Source of the DNA: JAPSGM01 sp036556985
GTDB taxonomy: Bacteria > Chloroflexota > Limnocylindria > QHBO01
Assembly (NCBI GenBank): GCA_036556985.1
Contig: DATBIK010000078.1
Location: 1-9,825 of the forward strand
Length of the DNA: 9,825 bases
Direction of reading: 5' to 3'
This document shows, piece after piece, positions 1 through 5,668 of the stretch (position 1 is the stretch's first letter; every line of letters begins with the position of its first letter). A program made the position numbers and the translations under genes. The notes under the pieces were generated by a model. The model saw only the letters and a program-made list of their open reading frames with translations. It did not search any database and had not been told where the DNA came from.

Positions 1-98
1 ACGGTGTAGAAGCCGCTCTGCGCGCGGAGGATGAGCCCGTGCGCGGCGGCGGAAGCGGGGGTGGCGGCATCGGCCGACACCGGAAGCGCGGTGGTCAA
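1..98 (-). CDS. rsgA: RsgA-like ribosome small-subunit GTPase, N-terminal fragment
   Basis: Only the first 32 codons are in the window; the gene continues beyond base 1. Reading the minus strand from a TTG at 98-96 gives an Ala-rich stretch followed by HGLILRAQSGFYTV (about residues 20-33). This resembles the start of the OB-fold domain of RsgA/YjeQ-type GTPases from Gram-positive-like bacteria, where a G-x-[IV]-[IL]-[KR]-A-x-S-G-F-Y-x-V pattern is usual. A GGAGAA SD sequence lies 6 nt upstream of the TTG (minus strand, 105-110), which supports this start; an in-frame GTG at codon 7 is the alternative. In characterised bacteria RsgA is a GTPase that acts late in 30S subunit assembly. The call rests on about 14 residues, with no GTPase motif visible, so it is tentative. 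Confidence 0.6.
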   Translation of the reverse strand, partial: MTTALPVSADAATPASAAAHGLILRAQSGFYT

Positions 99-148
99 GG
101 GTGGTTCTCCACTCGTGGGGTGAGGTGGGGCGGTGGAGCGCGCCCGTC

Positions 149-171
149 GCGAGCCGGGGAGAGGGGCTCGC
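149..171 (-). promoter_or_regulatory. Stem-loop between leader ORF and rsgA-like gene
   Basis: GCGAGCC (149-155) and GGCTCGC (165-171) form a perfect 7-bp GC-rich stem with a 9-nt loop. On the minus strand it begins 4 nt after the stop codon of the small leader ORF and ends about 50 nt before the rsgA-like start. There is no T-run on either side, so it is not a classical intrinsic terminator. It could be an attenuator-type structure or a chance GC-rich dyad. Confidence 0.35.
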
Positions 172-175
172 TGGC

Positions 176-232
176 TCAGGGCCGGTGAGATCCCTCGGGC
201 AGGCTGGGGCGCGCGAACAGAACGGTGCTCAT
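176..232 (-). CDS. Possible 18-aa leader peptide upstream of the rsgA-like gene
   Basis: A minus-strand ATG at 232-230 is preceded by a strong SD, AAAGGAG (241-247 on the plus strand as CTCCTTT), with 8 nt spacing. It opens an 18-codon frame, MSTVLFARPSLPEGSHRP, ending in TGA at 178-176. The frame lies about 35 nt downstream of the expected start site of a TTGACA/TACGGT promoter and 77 nt upstream of the rsgA-like TTG start. A 7-bp stem-loop begins 4 nt past its stop codon. I see no match to a known protein. Position, SD and hairpin suggest a translated leader (upstream ORF), but chance occurrence cannot be excluded at this length. Confidence 0.4.
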   Translation of the reverse strand: MSTVLFARPSLPEGSHRP

Positions 233-273
233 CGGTTCGGCTCCTTTCGCCTGCGGATGGATCGGCTGGGCGG

Positions 274-303
274 ACCGTACCGGCTGGCGCGGTCGGGTGT
301 CAA
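274..303 (-). promoter_or_regulatory. Sigma-70-type promoter reading toward rsgA-like gene
   Basis: On the minus strand a perfect TTGACA (303-298) is followed, after 18 bp, by TACGGT (279-274), which fits the TAnnnT -10 typical of high-GC bacteria. The start site would fall near 267, leaving a leader of about 35 nt before the small SD-led ORF. The perfect -35 in such GC-rich sequence makes this the most convincing promoter in the window. Confidence 0.6.
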
Positions 304-325
304 CGCCCGCAGCCCTCGGTAGGAT
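297..325 (+). promoter_or_regulatory. Divergent promoter for the flavoprotein gene, probably leaderless
   Basis: GTGTCA (297-302, 4 of 6 matches to TTGACA) and TAGGAT (320-325) are separated by 17 bp. A start site 7 nt after the -10 falls on base 332, the A of the reductase ATG, which predicts a leaderless mRNA. The -35 shares five bases with the -35 of the minus-strand promoter. An AGGA at 321-324 could alternatively act as an SD if transcription starts further upstream. Confidence 0.45.
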
Positions 326-331
326 GGCCCG

Positions 332-1432
332 ATGGAGCCGCGCCACGTCGACGTGCTGCTGGTCGGCGGCGGCGTCGCCGCCGCCCGGTGCGCGCGCACC
401 CTGCGCCGCGGCGGCTTCGCCGGCACGATCGTCCTCGTCGGGGACGAGCCGACGCCGCCGTACAACCGGCCGCCGCTCTCCAAGGAGCTGCTGCGCGACG
501 AGGTCCCTGACGAGCTCGTCCTGGCCGAGCCGGCCGCGTGGTACGAGCGCCGCGCCGTGGAGCTGCTGCTCGGCGTGCCGGCCACGGCGCTCGACCCCGG
601 GGAGCGGCTCGTGGAGCTCGCCGACGGCACGCGCGTCCGCTACGGGTCGTGCCTGCTCGCGACCGGAGCGGCCCCGCGGATGCCCGCCTTTCCGGCGTAC
701 CTGCTCCGGACGCTGGCCGACGCCCACGCCCTCCGGGACGCTTCCGCCGACGCCGCGAGCGCAACCGTGGTGGGGGGCGGCTTCATCGGCGTGGAGGTCG
801 CGGCGTCGCTGGCTGCCCGCGGCACCGCGGTGCGACTGCTGTCCGGAGGGGACCTGCTGTGGGGCGGCGCGTTCGGCGTGGCGCCCAGCGACTGGGCGGC
901 CGGGGTCCTGCGTCGCGCCGGCGTGGACGTCCGCTTCGGCGCAGACCCAGAGCCTGCCGACGGGTTGGTCGTGGCTGGCATCGGCGTCGAGCCCCGCGCG
1001 GAGCTCGCCGCGGCGGCCGGACTGGCGGTCGACGACGGCATCCTCGTCGACGGGAGGCAGGTGACCTCGGCGGCCGGCGTCCTCGCCGCCGGCGACGTGG
1101 CGCGGGCCCATGACCGGCCACGGATCGAGCACTGGCATGCCGCGCGGGAGTCGGGCGAGCGCGCGGGCCTCGCCATCCTCGGCCAGCCGGTGCCCGCGCC
1201 ACACGCGCCATGGATCTTCAGCGAGCTGGGCGCCGCCAAGCTCGACGCCATCGGCTGGCCCGACCCGGATGCGGCCGAGGTCGAGCTGGCGCCGGGGGTC
1301 ATCGGCTTCACCAGGGGAGACACCGTAGTCCAGGTCGCCATCCTCGACGGGGCCCTACCCGTGGAGCCCGTCCGCGCCCTGATCGAGCGCGGCGGCACCC
1401 TATCCGAGCTGGCCGCGGCGATCATCGGCTAG
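332..1432 (+). CDS. FAD/NAD(P)-dependent ferredoxin-reductase-like oxidoreductase
   Basis: A two-Rossmann flavoprotein of 366 aa that would move electrons from NAD(P)H through FAD to a small redox protein in the cytoplasm. The FAD dinucleotide motif is VGGGVAA (11-17). PPYNRPPLSKELL (42-54) matches the signature of the BphA4, rhodocoxin/putidaredoxin reductase and AIF-like family. ATGAAPR (110-116) is the usual second flavin motif. VVGGGFIGVE (146-155) is the NAD-binding Rossmann motif, and AAGDVAR (252-258) is the late FAD-contacting GD motif. The protein is shorter than the roughly 400-residue family norm: the NAD domain between residues 170 and 212 is visibly abbreviated. The start is fixed by the glycine motif close behind it and by the -10 or SD just upstream. 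The partner is unknown; a Rieske ferredoxin is encoded at 4793. The family assignment is firm, the substrate is not. Confidence 0.9.
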   Translation: MEPRHVDVLLVGGGVAAARCARTLRRGGFAGTIVLVGDEPTPPYNRPPLSKELLRDEVPDELVLAEPAAWYERRAVELLLGVPATALDPGERLVELADGTRVRYGSCLLATGAAPRMPAFPAYLLRTLADAHALRDASADAASATVVGGGFIGVEVAASLAARGTAVRLLSGGDLLWGGAFGVAPSDWAAGVLRRAGVDVRFGADPEPADGLVVAGIGVEPRAELAAAAGLAVDDGILVDGRQVTSAAGVLAAGDVARAHDRPRIEHWHAARESGERAGLAILGQPVPAPHAPWIFSELGAAKLDAIGWPDPDAAEVELAPGVIGFTRGDTVVQVAILDGALPVEPVRALIERGGTLSELAAAIIG

Positions 1433-1474
1433 CTGGCCCATACTGGTCCGCCGACCATCCGAAGGAGAGCTGCC

Positions 1475-1924
1475 ATGGCCAACCTCGTCGTCCATTTCGA
1501 GATCCACGCCTCCGACCCGCGGCGGCTTATCGACTTCTACTCCGAACTTCTCGGATGGCGCTTCCAGGAATACGGCGGTGGCGACCAGCCCTACTGGGTG
1601 ATCGATACCGGCGAGGGCGCGATCGGCAACGCCGCCGGTGAGAAAGGTCTCGGGATCAACGGCGGCCTGACCTCGCGGCAGGGCCCCGGCCCCGAGCCGG
1701 GAGCGCCGGTGAACGGCGCCAACATCGTGATCGGCGTCGAGGACGTGGACGGGCTCATGGCGCGCGCCATCGAGCTCGGCGCGACCGAGGCGCTGCCGGC
1801 CACCGACTGGCCCGGCATCGGCCGCGGCGGCTACCTCATGGACCCCGACGGCAACGTCTTCGGCCTCATCAACCCGGTCCTCTCGGACGGAACGGTCGCC
1901 ATGGGAGCCGGCGCTGAGGCGTGA
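1475..1924 (+). CDS. VOC superfamily (glyoxalase/bleomycin-resistance-like) protein
   Basis: A 149-aa protein with the paired beta-alpha-beta-beta-beta layout of the vicinal oxygen chelate fold. The first module begins VVHFEIHASDPRRLIDFYSELLGW (5-28), where HFEI and FYxxxLGW are family hallmarks. The second runs from NIVIGVEDVDGLMARAIELGA (about 83-103) to YLMDPDGNVFGLI, the characteristic C-terminal strand. A GAAGGAG SD at 1461-1467 lies 7 nt before the ATG and fixes the start. The C-terminal metal position where glyoxalase I has Glu is occupied by Gly in FGLI, so it may not be a classic metal-dependent glyoxalase. VOC members act in detoxification, dioxygenation or antibiotic binding, and the substrate cannot be read from the sequence. 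It follows the reductase by 42 nt and may be co-transcribed. Confidence 0.88.
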   Translation: MANLVVHFEIHASDPRRLIDFYSELLGWRFQEYGGGDQPYWVIDTGEGAIGNAAGEKGLGINGGLTSRQGPGPEPGAPVNGANIVIGVEDVDGLMARAIELGATEALPATDWPGIGRGGYLMDPDGNVFGLINPVLSDGTVAMGAGAEA

Positions 1925-1951
1925 CGGCGGGCACCGGCGGGCTGCTGCAGC

Positions 1952-1978
1952 CGGCCGCCGCCGTGCTCGGCGGCGCCG
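1952..1978 (+). terminator. GC-rich hairpin after the VOC gene, possible terminator
   Basis: CGGC(C)GCCGCCG (1952-1963) pairs with CGGCGGCGCCG (1968-1978) as 11 bp with a single bulged C and a TGCT loop. It starts 28 nt after the VOC stop codon and lies 32 nt before the -35 of the presumed sufB promoter, a natural place to end the upstream transcript. There is no following T-run, so termination would have to be of the U-tract-poor kind reported in high-GC bacteria. The hairpin is visible; its function is inferred. Confidence 0.4.
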
Positions 1979-2009
1979 TCGGGATGGGACTTCGCGAACG
2001 CGGTCCCGG

Positions 2010-2038
2010 TTGACCCGAACCCCGGTTTGCGGGATCAT
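2010..2038 (+). promoter_or_regulatory. Probable promoter of the SUF operon
   Basis: TTGACC (2010-2015) is followed after 17 bp by GATCAT (2033-2038, 4 of 6 matches to TATAAT). The start site would lie near 2045, giving a leader of about 66 nt before the sufB ATG. It is the only good -35-like element in the 186-bp gap before sufB. Confidence 0.5.
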
Positions 2039-2047
2039 GAGCGCAGC

Positions 2048-2073
2048 AAAACCGACCCTGGCAGTCGGGATTT
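2048..2073. promoter_or_regulatory. Dyad in the sufB leader, candidate Rrf2/IscR-type operator
   Basis: AAAACCGAC (2048-2056) and GTCGGGATTT (2064-2073) form an imperfect inverted repeat around a 7-nt centre: a perfect CCGAC/GTCGG core with A-rich and T-rich outer arms. The outer layout, AAAACC-N14-GGATTT, resembles type-2 IscR sites (A/T-run, CC, about 15 nt, GG, A/T-run). It begins within a few bases of the predicted start site, a position where a bound repressor would block transcription. The operon itself encodes an Rrf2 regulator. Binding is inferred, not shown. Confidence 0.4.
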
Positions 2074-2110
2074 CAAGACCCACTCGCGCAGCGCACGAAA
2101 CCGAGGACAC

Positions 2111-3523
2111 ATGGCGATTCCGAACGCAGCCCTGAAGCAGATCCCGGACAGCTACAAGTACGGCTGGCACGACCCGGAGATGGTGCCCCTCAACATCATG
2201 AAGAAGGGGCTCTCGGCCGAGGTCGTGGAGGAGATCAGCAAGTTCAAGGGCGAGCCGGAGTGGATGACGAAGCTCCGGCTGAAGGCCTACCGCCACTTCG
2301 AGTCGCGCCCCACCCCGACCTGGGGCGCCGACCTGTCGCCGATCGACTTCCAGGACATCTACTACTACGCCGCGCCCACGAGCAAGGCGGTCCAGTCCTG
2401 GGACGACGTGCCGGACTACATCCGCCGCACCTACGACAAGCTGGGCATCCCCGAGGCGGAGAAGAAGTACCTCGCCGGCGTCGGCGGCCAGTACGACAGC
2501 GAGGTCGTGTACCACAACATCCGGAGCGAGCTCGAGGCGCAGGGCGTCATCTTCCTCGGCACCGACCAGGCGCTGAAGGAGCACCCGGAGATCTTCCGCG
2601 AGCACTTCGGCACCGTCATCCCGGCCAACGACAACAAGCTCGCCGCGTTGAACACCGCGGTCTGGTCGGGCGGCAGCTTCATCTACGTGCCGCCCGGCGT
2701 GCACGTCGACCTGCCGCTGCAGGCCTACTTCCGCATCAACACGGAGAGCGTGGGCCAGTTCGAGCGGACGCTGATCATCGCGGACGAGGGCTCATCGGTC
2801 CATTACGTCGAGGGCTGCACGGCGCCGACCTACACGTCGGCCAGCCTGCACTCGGCGGTGGTCGAGATCATCGTCAAGAAGGGCGCCCGCGTCCGATACA
2901 CGACGATCCAGAACTGGAGCCACAACGTCTACAACCTCGTCACCAAGCGCGCGGTGGCCCACGAGGACGCCGTCATGGAGTGGGTCGACGGCAACCTCGG
3001 GTCGAAGGTGACGATGAAGTACCCGTCCATCTACCTGCTCGGCGAGCGGGCGCACGGCGAGGTGCTCAGCATCGCCTTCGCCGGCGACGGCCAGCACCAG
3101 GACGCCGGCGGCAAGATCATCCACGCCGCCCCGAACACGACCTCGCTCATCACGAGCAAGTCGATCTCGAAGGGCACCGGCCGGACGAGCTACCGCGGCC
3201 TGGTGAAGGTCTACCCCGGCTGCGCGCACTCGAAGTCCACGGTGCGCTGCGACGCGCTGATCCTCGACGACGAGGCGCGCTCCGACACGTACCCGTACAT
3301 GGAGATCGACGAGGAGGACGTCACGATCGGGCACGAGGCCACGGTCTCCAAGGTCGGCAGCGAGCAGCTGTTCTACCTCATGAGCCGCGGCCTGTCGGAG
3401 GCCGAGGCCAGCGCCATGATCGTGAACGGCTTCATCGAGCCCATCGTCAAGGAGCTGCCGATGGAGTACGCGGTCGAGATGAACCGCCTGATCCAGCTCC
3501 AGATGGAAGGGGCGGTCGGCTAG
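2111..3523 (+). CDS. sufB: Fe-S cluster assembly scaffold protein SufB
   Basis: SufB is the core scaffold of the SufBC2D complex, on which a nascent Fe-S cluster is built from sulfur delivered by SufS/SufU. The 470-aa product matches the family's usual length and is strongly conserved throughout. Landmarks are PDSYKYGWHD near the N-terminus, GGSFIYVPPGVHVDLPLQAYFRIN (187-210), the VEGCTAP cysteine (C236) and NWSHNVYNLVTKR (268-280). The beta-helix segment around VYPGCAHSKSTVRCDALILDD (367-387) contains C371 and C380, the latter at the position of the functionally essential C-terminal Cys of E. coli SufB. GHEATVSKVGSEQLFYLMSRGLS closes the conserved core. An upstream extension of the frame reaches 2027, but similarity begins at MAIPN, and a GAGG SD precedes the ATG at 2111. 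No intein is inserted, unlike some mycobacterial SufB. It is the first gene of the operon. Confidence 0.97.
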   Translation: MAIPNAALKQIPDSYKYGWHDPEMVPLNIMKKGLSAEVVEEISKFKGEPEWMTKLRLKAYRHFESRPTPTWGADLSPIDFQDIYYYAAPTSKAVQSWDDVPDYIRRTYDKLGIPEAEKKYLAGVGGQYDSEVVYHNIRSELEAQGVIFLGTDQALKEHPEIFREHFGTVIPANDNKLAALNTAVWSGGSFIYVPPGVHVDLPLQAYFRINTESVGQFERTLIIADEGSSVHYVEGCTAPTYTSASLHSAVVEIIVKKGARVRYTTIQNWSHNVYNLVTKRAVAHEDAVMEWVDGNLGSKVTMKYPSIYLLGERAHGEVLSIAFAGDGQHQDAGGKIIHAAPNTTSLITSKSISKGTGRTSYRGLVKVYPGCAHSKSTVRCDALILDDEARSDTYPYMEIDEEDVTIGHEATVSKVGSEQLFYLMSRGLSEAEASAMIVNGFIEPIVKELPMEYAVEMNRLIQLQMEGAVG

Positions 3524-3527
3524 ACCG

Positions 3528-4796
3528 ATGTCCGTCAAGACCGATACCGCCGCGGCGGCCCCGGCCGCCTCGGCGATCGACGCGGCCGCGATCGCGGCCA
3601 TCTCCGAACGCCTCGACGAGCCGGGCTGGCTGCGCGACCTGCGCGCCGCCTGGTGGCAGCGCGCCGAGTCCACGCCCTGGCCGAGCGGCCAAGAGGAGGA
3701 GTGGCGCCGCACCTCGCTCGAGGGGCTGCCGTGGGACGCGCCGCTCGTCACCGATGCTCCCCCGGTTCGCTGCGCACTTGATGACGACCTGGCGGCCGCC
3801 GGCGTCGTCTTCAGCGACCTGCGCGACGCGGTGCGCACGCATCCCGAGCTCGTGGAGCGGCACCTCGGCCGGCGTGAGACCCTCCCCGTGCATGCGCGGT
3901 CCTGGGCGCAGGCGCACGCCGCCTGGACGGCAGGGACCTTCCTGTACGTGCCGCGCGGCGTGACCGTCGACCGCACCCTCGTCGCGGAAGCCCGCCTACC
4001 GCGGGCCGGGGCCTGGTTCCCGCTCACCCTGGTGGTGGCCGAGGAGGGCAGCGACGTCTCCCTGCTCGAGGAGGTCACCTCGCCGGACGGCGACAGCGCC
4101 TGGTACGGCGGCGTCGTCGACCTGGTCGCCGCGCCGGGCGCGCGGGTGCGCTACGCGGGCCTCCAGCGCCTCGGCGACCGCGCCTGGAACATCGGCGCCA
4201 AGCGGGTGGAGGTCGGGCAGGACGCCGAGGTCACGACGCTCGACGCGCAGGTCGGCTCGTCGGTCACCAAGGTCGGCCTCGACGTGCGGATGACCGGCAA
4301 GGGCGGGACCTCCCGGCTGCTCGGCATCCTGGCGGCGGGTGCGACCCAGCACATCGATATCGACAGCGTCCAGGACCTCATCGGCTCACACACCACCTCG
4401 GACCTGCTCTACCTGTCGGCCCTCTACGACGAGGCGCGCGCCGCGTTCTACGGCGTGACCCGGGTGGAGAAGGAGGCCAAGGGGACGAGCAGCTACCAGG
4501 AGTGCCGCAACCTGCTCCTCTCGCCGAAGGCGGGCGCGGAGCCGATCCCGGTGCTGGAGATCGAGACGAACGACATTTTGCGCTGCGGCCACGGGGCGAC
4601 CGCCGGCGCCATCGATCCGACCCAGCGCTTCTACGCTCAGTCGCGCGGCCTGTCCGAGGACGAGGCCGAGCGGATGATCGTGCGCGGCTTCTTCGAGCAA
4701 GTCGTCTCGCAGATCCGATCCGAGACGATCCGCGAGCGGGTGCTCGCGGCGCTCGCGCCGCGCATCGGCTCCGAGGACGCGGAGGCCGCGGCATGA
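3528..4796 (+). CDS. sufD: Fe-S cluster assembly protein SufD
   Basis: SufD is the SufB paralogue that heterodimerises with SufB and, with two SufC subunits, forms the assembly complex; it is implicated in iron entry. The 422-aa product is of normal length. A variable N-terminal helical region includes PGWLRDLRAAWW (about 32-43). It is followed by the shared beta-helix core, GTFLYVPRGVTVDRTL, then SSYQECRNLLLSPKAGAEPIPVLEIETNDILRCGHGATAG. The latter carries the conserved histidine of the CGHGAT motif, equivalent to the essential H360 of E. coli SufD. RFYAQSRGLSEDEAERMIVRGFFE is the typical C-terminal helix pair. The ATG lies 4 nt after the sufB stop with only a distant purine-rich stretch, so translation is probably coupled to sufB. 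The gene ends in a 4-nt overlap with the ferredoxin gene. Confidence 0.96.
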   Translation: MSVKTDTAAAAPAASAIDAAAIAAISERLDEPGWLRDLRAAWWQRAESTPWPSGQEEEWRRTSLEGLPWDAPLVTDAPPVRCALDDDLAAAGVVFSDLRDAVRTHPELVERHLGRRETLPVHARSWAQAHAAWTAGTFLYVPRGVTVDRTLVAEARLPRAGAWFPLTLVVAEEGSDVSLLEEVTSPDGDSAWYGGVVDLVAAPGARVRYAGLQRLGDRAWNIGAKRVEVGQDAEVTTLDAQVGSSVTKVGLDVRMTGKGGTSRLLGILAAGATQHIDIDSVQDLIGSHTTSDLLYLSALYDEARAAFYGVTRVEKEAKGTSSYQECRNLLLSPKAGAEPIPVLEIETNDILRCGHGATAGAIDPTQRFYAQSRGLSEDEAERMIVRGFFEQVVSQIRSETIRERVLAALAPRIGSEDAEAAA

Positions 4797-5119
4797 CGAC
4801 CGCGCGTTCCGGCTTTGCCACCGGCCTCGCCGCCGCCGACGTCACCCCGGGAACCGTCCGCGTGGTGGAGGTCGACGGCCGCTCCCTGTGCGTGGGCCTG
4901 ACCGAGGACGGCGAGTGGGGCGCGATCGACAACGTCTGCACCCACGACGGCGGCGTGCTCGGCGAGGGCGAGCTCGACGACGAGGCGGTCGAGTGCCCGC
5001 GTCACGGCGGCCGATTCGACCTGTTCAGCGGCCGGGTCCTGGCACTGCCGCCGGTCCGCCCGGTGAGCGCCTATCCCACCCGGGTCGAGGACGGCCAGGT
5101 GGTGGTGGAGCTGCCATGA
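4793..5119 (+). CDS. Rieske-type [2Fe-2S] ferredoxin embedded in the SUF operon
   Basis: A 108-aa soluble Rieske protein. The cluster ligands are clear: CTH (C49, H51) and CPRH (C68, H71), with 16 residues between the two boxes, as in BphA3-like ferredoxins and small non-heme oxygenase ferredoxin subunits. There is no signal peptide or membrane segment, so it is a cytoplasmic electron carrier rather than a bc1 Rieske subunit. The ATG overlaps the sufD stop as ATGA, and its own stop overlaps the next start in the same way, so sufD, this gene and rrf2 should be translated as a coupled unit. A role as electron donor for Fe-S assembly, or as a test client for the machinery, is inference from position. 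Confidence 0.93.
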   Translation: MTTARSGFATGLAAADVTPGTVRVVEVDGRSLCVGLTEDGEWGAIDNVCTHDGGVLGEGELDDEAVECPRHGGRFDLFSGRVLALPPVRPVSAYPTRVEDGQVVVELP

Positions 5120-5646
5120 GGCTCTCGACCCGCGCCGAGTACGGCATCCGCATCCTCGTGGCGCTGGCCCGTGCCGAGGGCGAAGGCCCGCAATCGCTGA
5201 CCGCCGTGTCGCGCAGCGAGAAGCTGCCGCACGCCTACATCGAGCAGCTCGTGCGCGACCTGCGCCGCGCGTCACTCGTCACCGCCACCCGCGGCAAGAC
5301 CGGCGGCTACCAGCTGGCGCGCCCCGCGGCCGAGATCAGCCTGGTCGAGGCGGTCCGGGCCCTGGACGGGCCTCTGCTGGAGATGCCGTGCGCCGGGGCC
5401 GACAACCTTGAGACCTGTGACCGTCCGCAGGACTGCAGCGTCCACGAGGTCTTCTCCCGGGTCCACGACTCCCTCGAGGAGACGCTCTCCGCCACCAGCC
5501 TGGCCGATGTCGTGGCCACCGCCGGCGGACCTCCCTACCCGATGGCCGTCCGCCGCCGTCGCGCGGCGCAGCACGCGCATCTGACCGCAACCACCGCCGC
5601 AGCCGCATCAGCCGAGAAGCCGATGCCGGCCGCGCCCGCACGATGA
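5116..5646 (+). CDS. Rrf2 family Fe-S-sensing transcriptional regulator
   Basis: A 176-aa DNA-binding protein of the Rrf2/IscR family. MRLSTRAEYGIRILVALA (1-18) is the standard N-terminus, and the winged helix-turn-helix spans about 24-72 with KLPHAYIEQLVRDLRRASLVTATRG and the GGYQLARP wing. Three cysteines, C92, C101 and C107, lie where IscR and NsrR carry their cluster ligands. The spacing C-x8-C-x5-C differs from IscR's C-x5-C-x5-C. Residues from about 143 onward form an Arg/Ala-rich tail (RRRR, then Ala-rich) that is probably disordered and longer than usual. The ATG overlaps the ferredoxin stop (ATGA). Encoded inside the operon, it most likely controls it in response to Fe-S status, and a candidate operator lies in the sufB leader. 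Family is certain; ligand and target are inferred. Confidence 0.93.
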   Translation: MRLSTRAEYGIRILVALARAEGEGPQSLTAVSRSEKLPHAYIEQLVRDLRRASLVTATRGKTGGYQLARPAAEISLVEAVRALDGPLLEMPCAGADNLETCDRPQDCSVHEVFSRVHDSLEETLSATSLADVVATAGGPPYPMAVRRRRAAQHAHLTATTAAAASAEKPMPAAPAR

Positions 5647-5668
5647 AAAGGACAGGAACCACCCACAC

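Noticed and set aside
176..1204. Long minus-strand open frame (342 codons) opposite the reductase gene.
   Set aside because: It is a low-complexity Arg/Ala/Gly/His translation typical of antisense frames in GC-rich genes. Only its last 18 codons (232-176) have an SD-led start and were kept as a possible leader peptide.
1921..2013. Possible 30-codon ORF from a GTG overlapping the VOC stop codon, encoding an Ala/Gly-rich, mildly hydrophobic peptide.
   Set aside because: The GTGA overlap is suggestive, but SD spacing is poor, the frame contains the GC hairpin, and it ends inside the presumed sufB -35. Long open frames are expected by chance at this GC content.
2027..2110. Upstream extension of the sufB frame, adding 28 residues.
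   Set aside because: The added residues do not resemble SufB, overlap the predicted promoter and operator, and lack an SD; the ATG at 2111 has one and begins the conserved protein.
2111..3523. Looked for an intein in SufB, as found in some mycobacteria.
   Set aside because: The sequence is contiguous at normal length through all conserved blocks, with no splicing motifs.
2260..3963. 567-codon plus-strand frame across sufB and sufD.
   Set aside because: It is an out-of-frame shadow: its translation is Arg/Pro/Gly/His-rich, with no domain, while sufB and sufD are fully conserved in their own frames.
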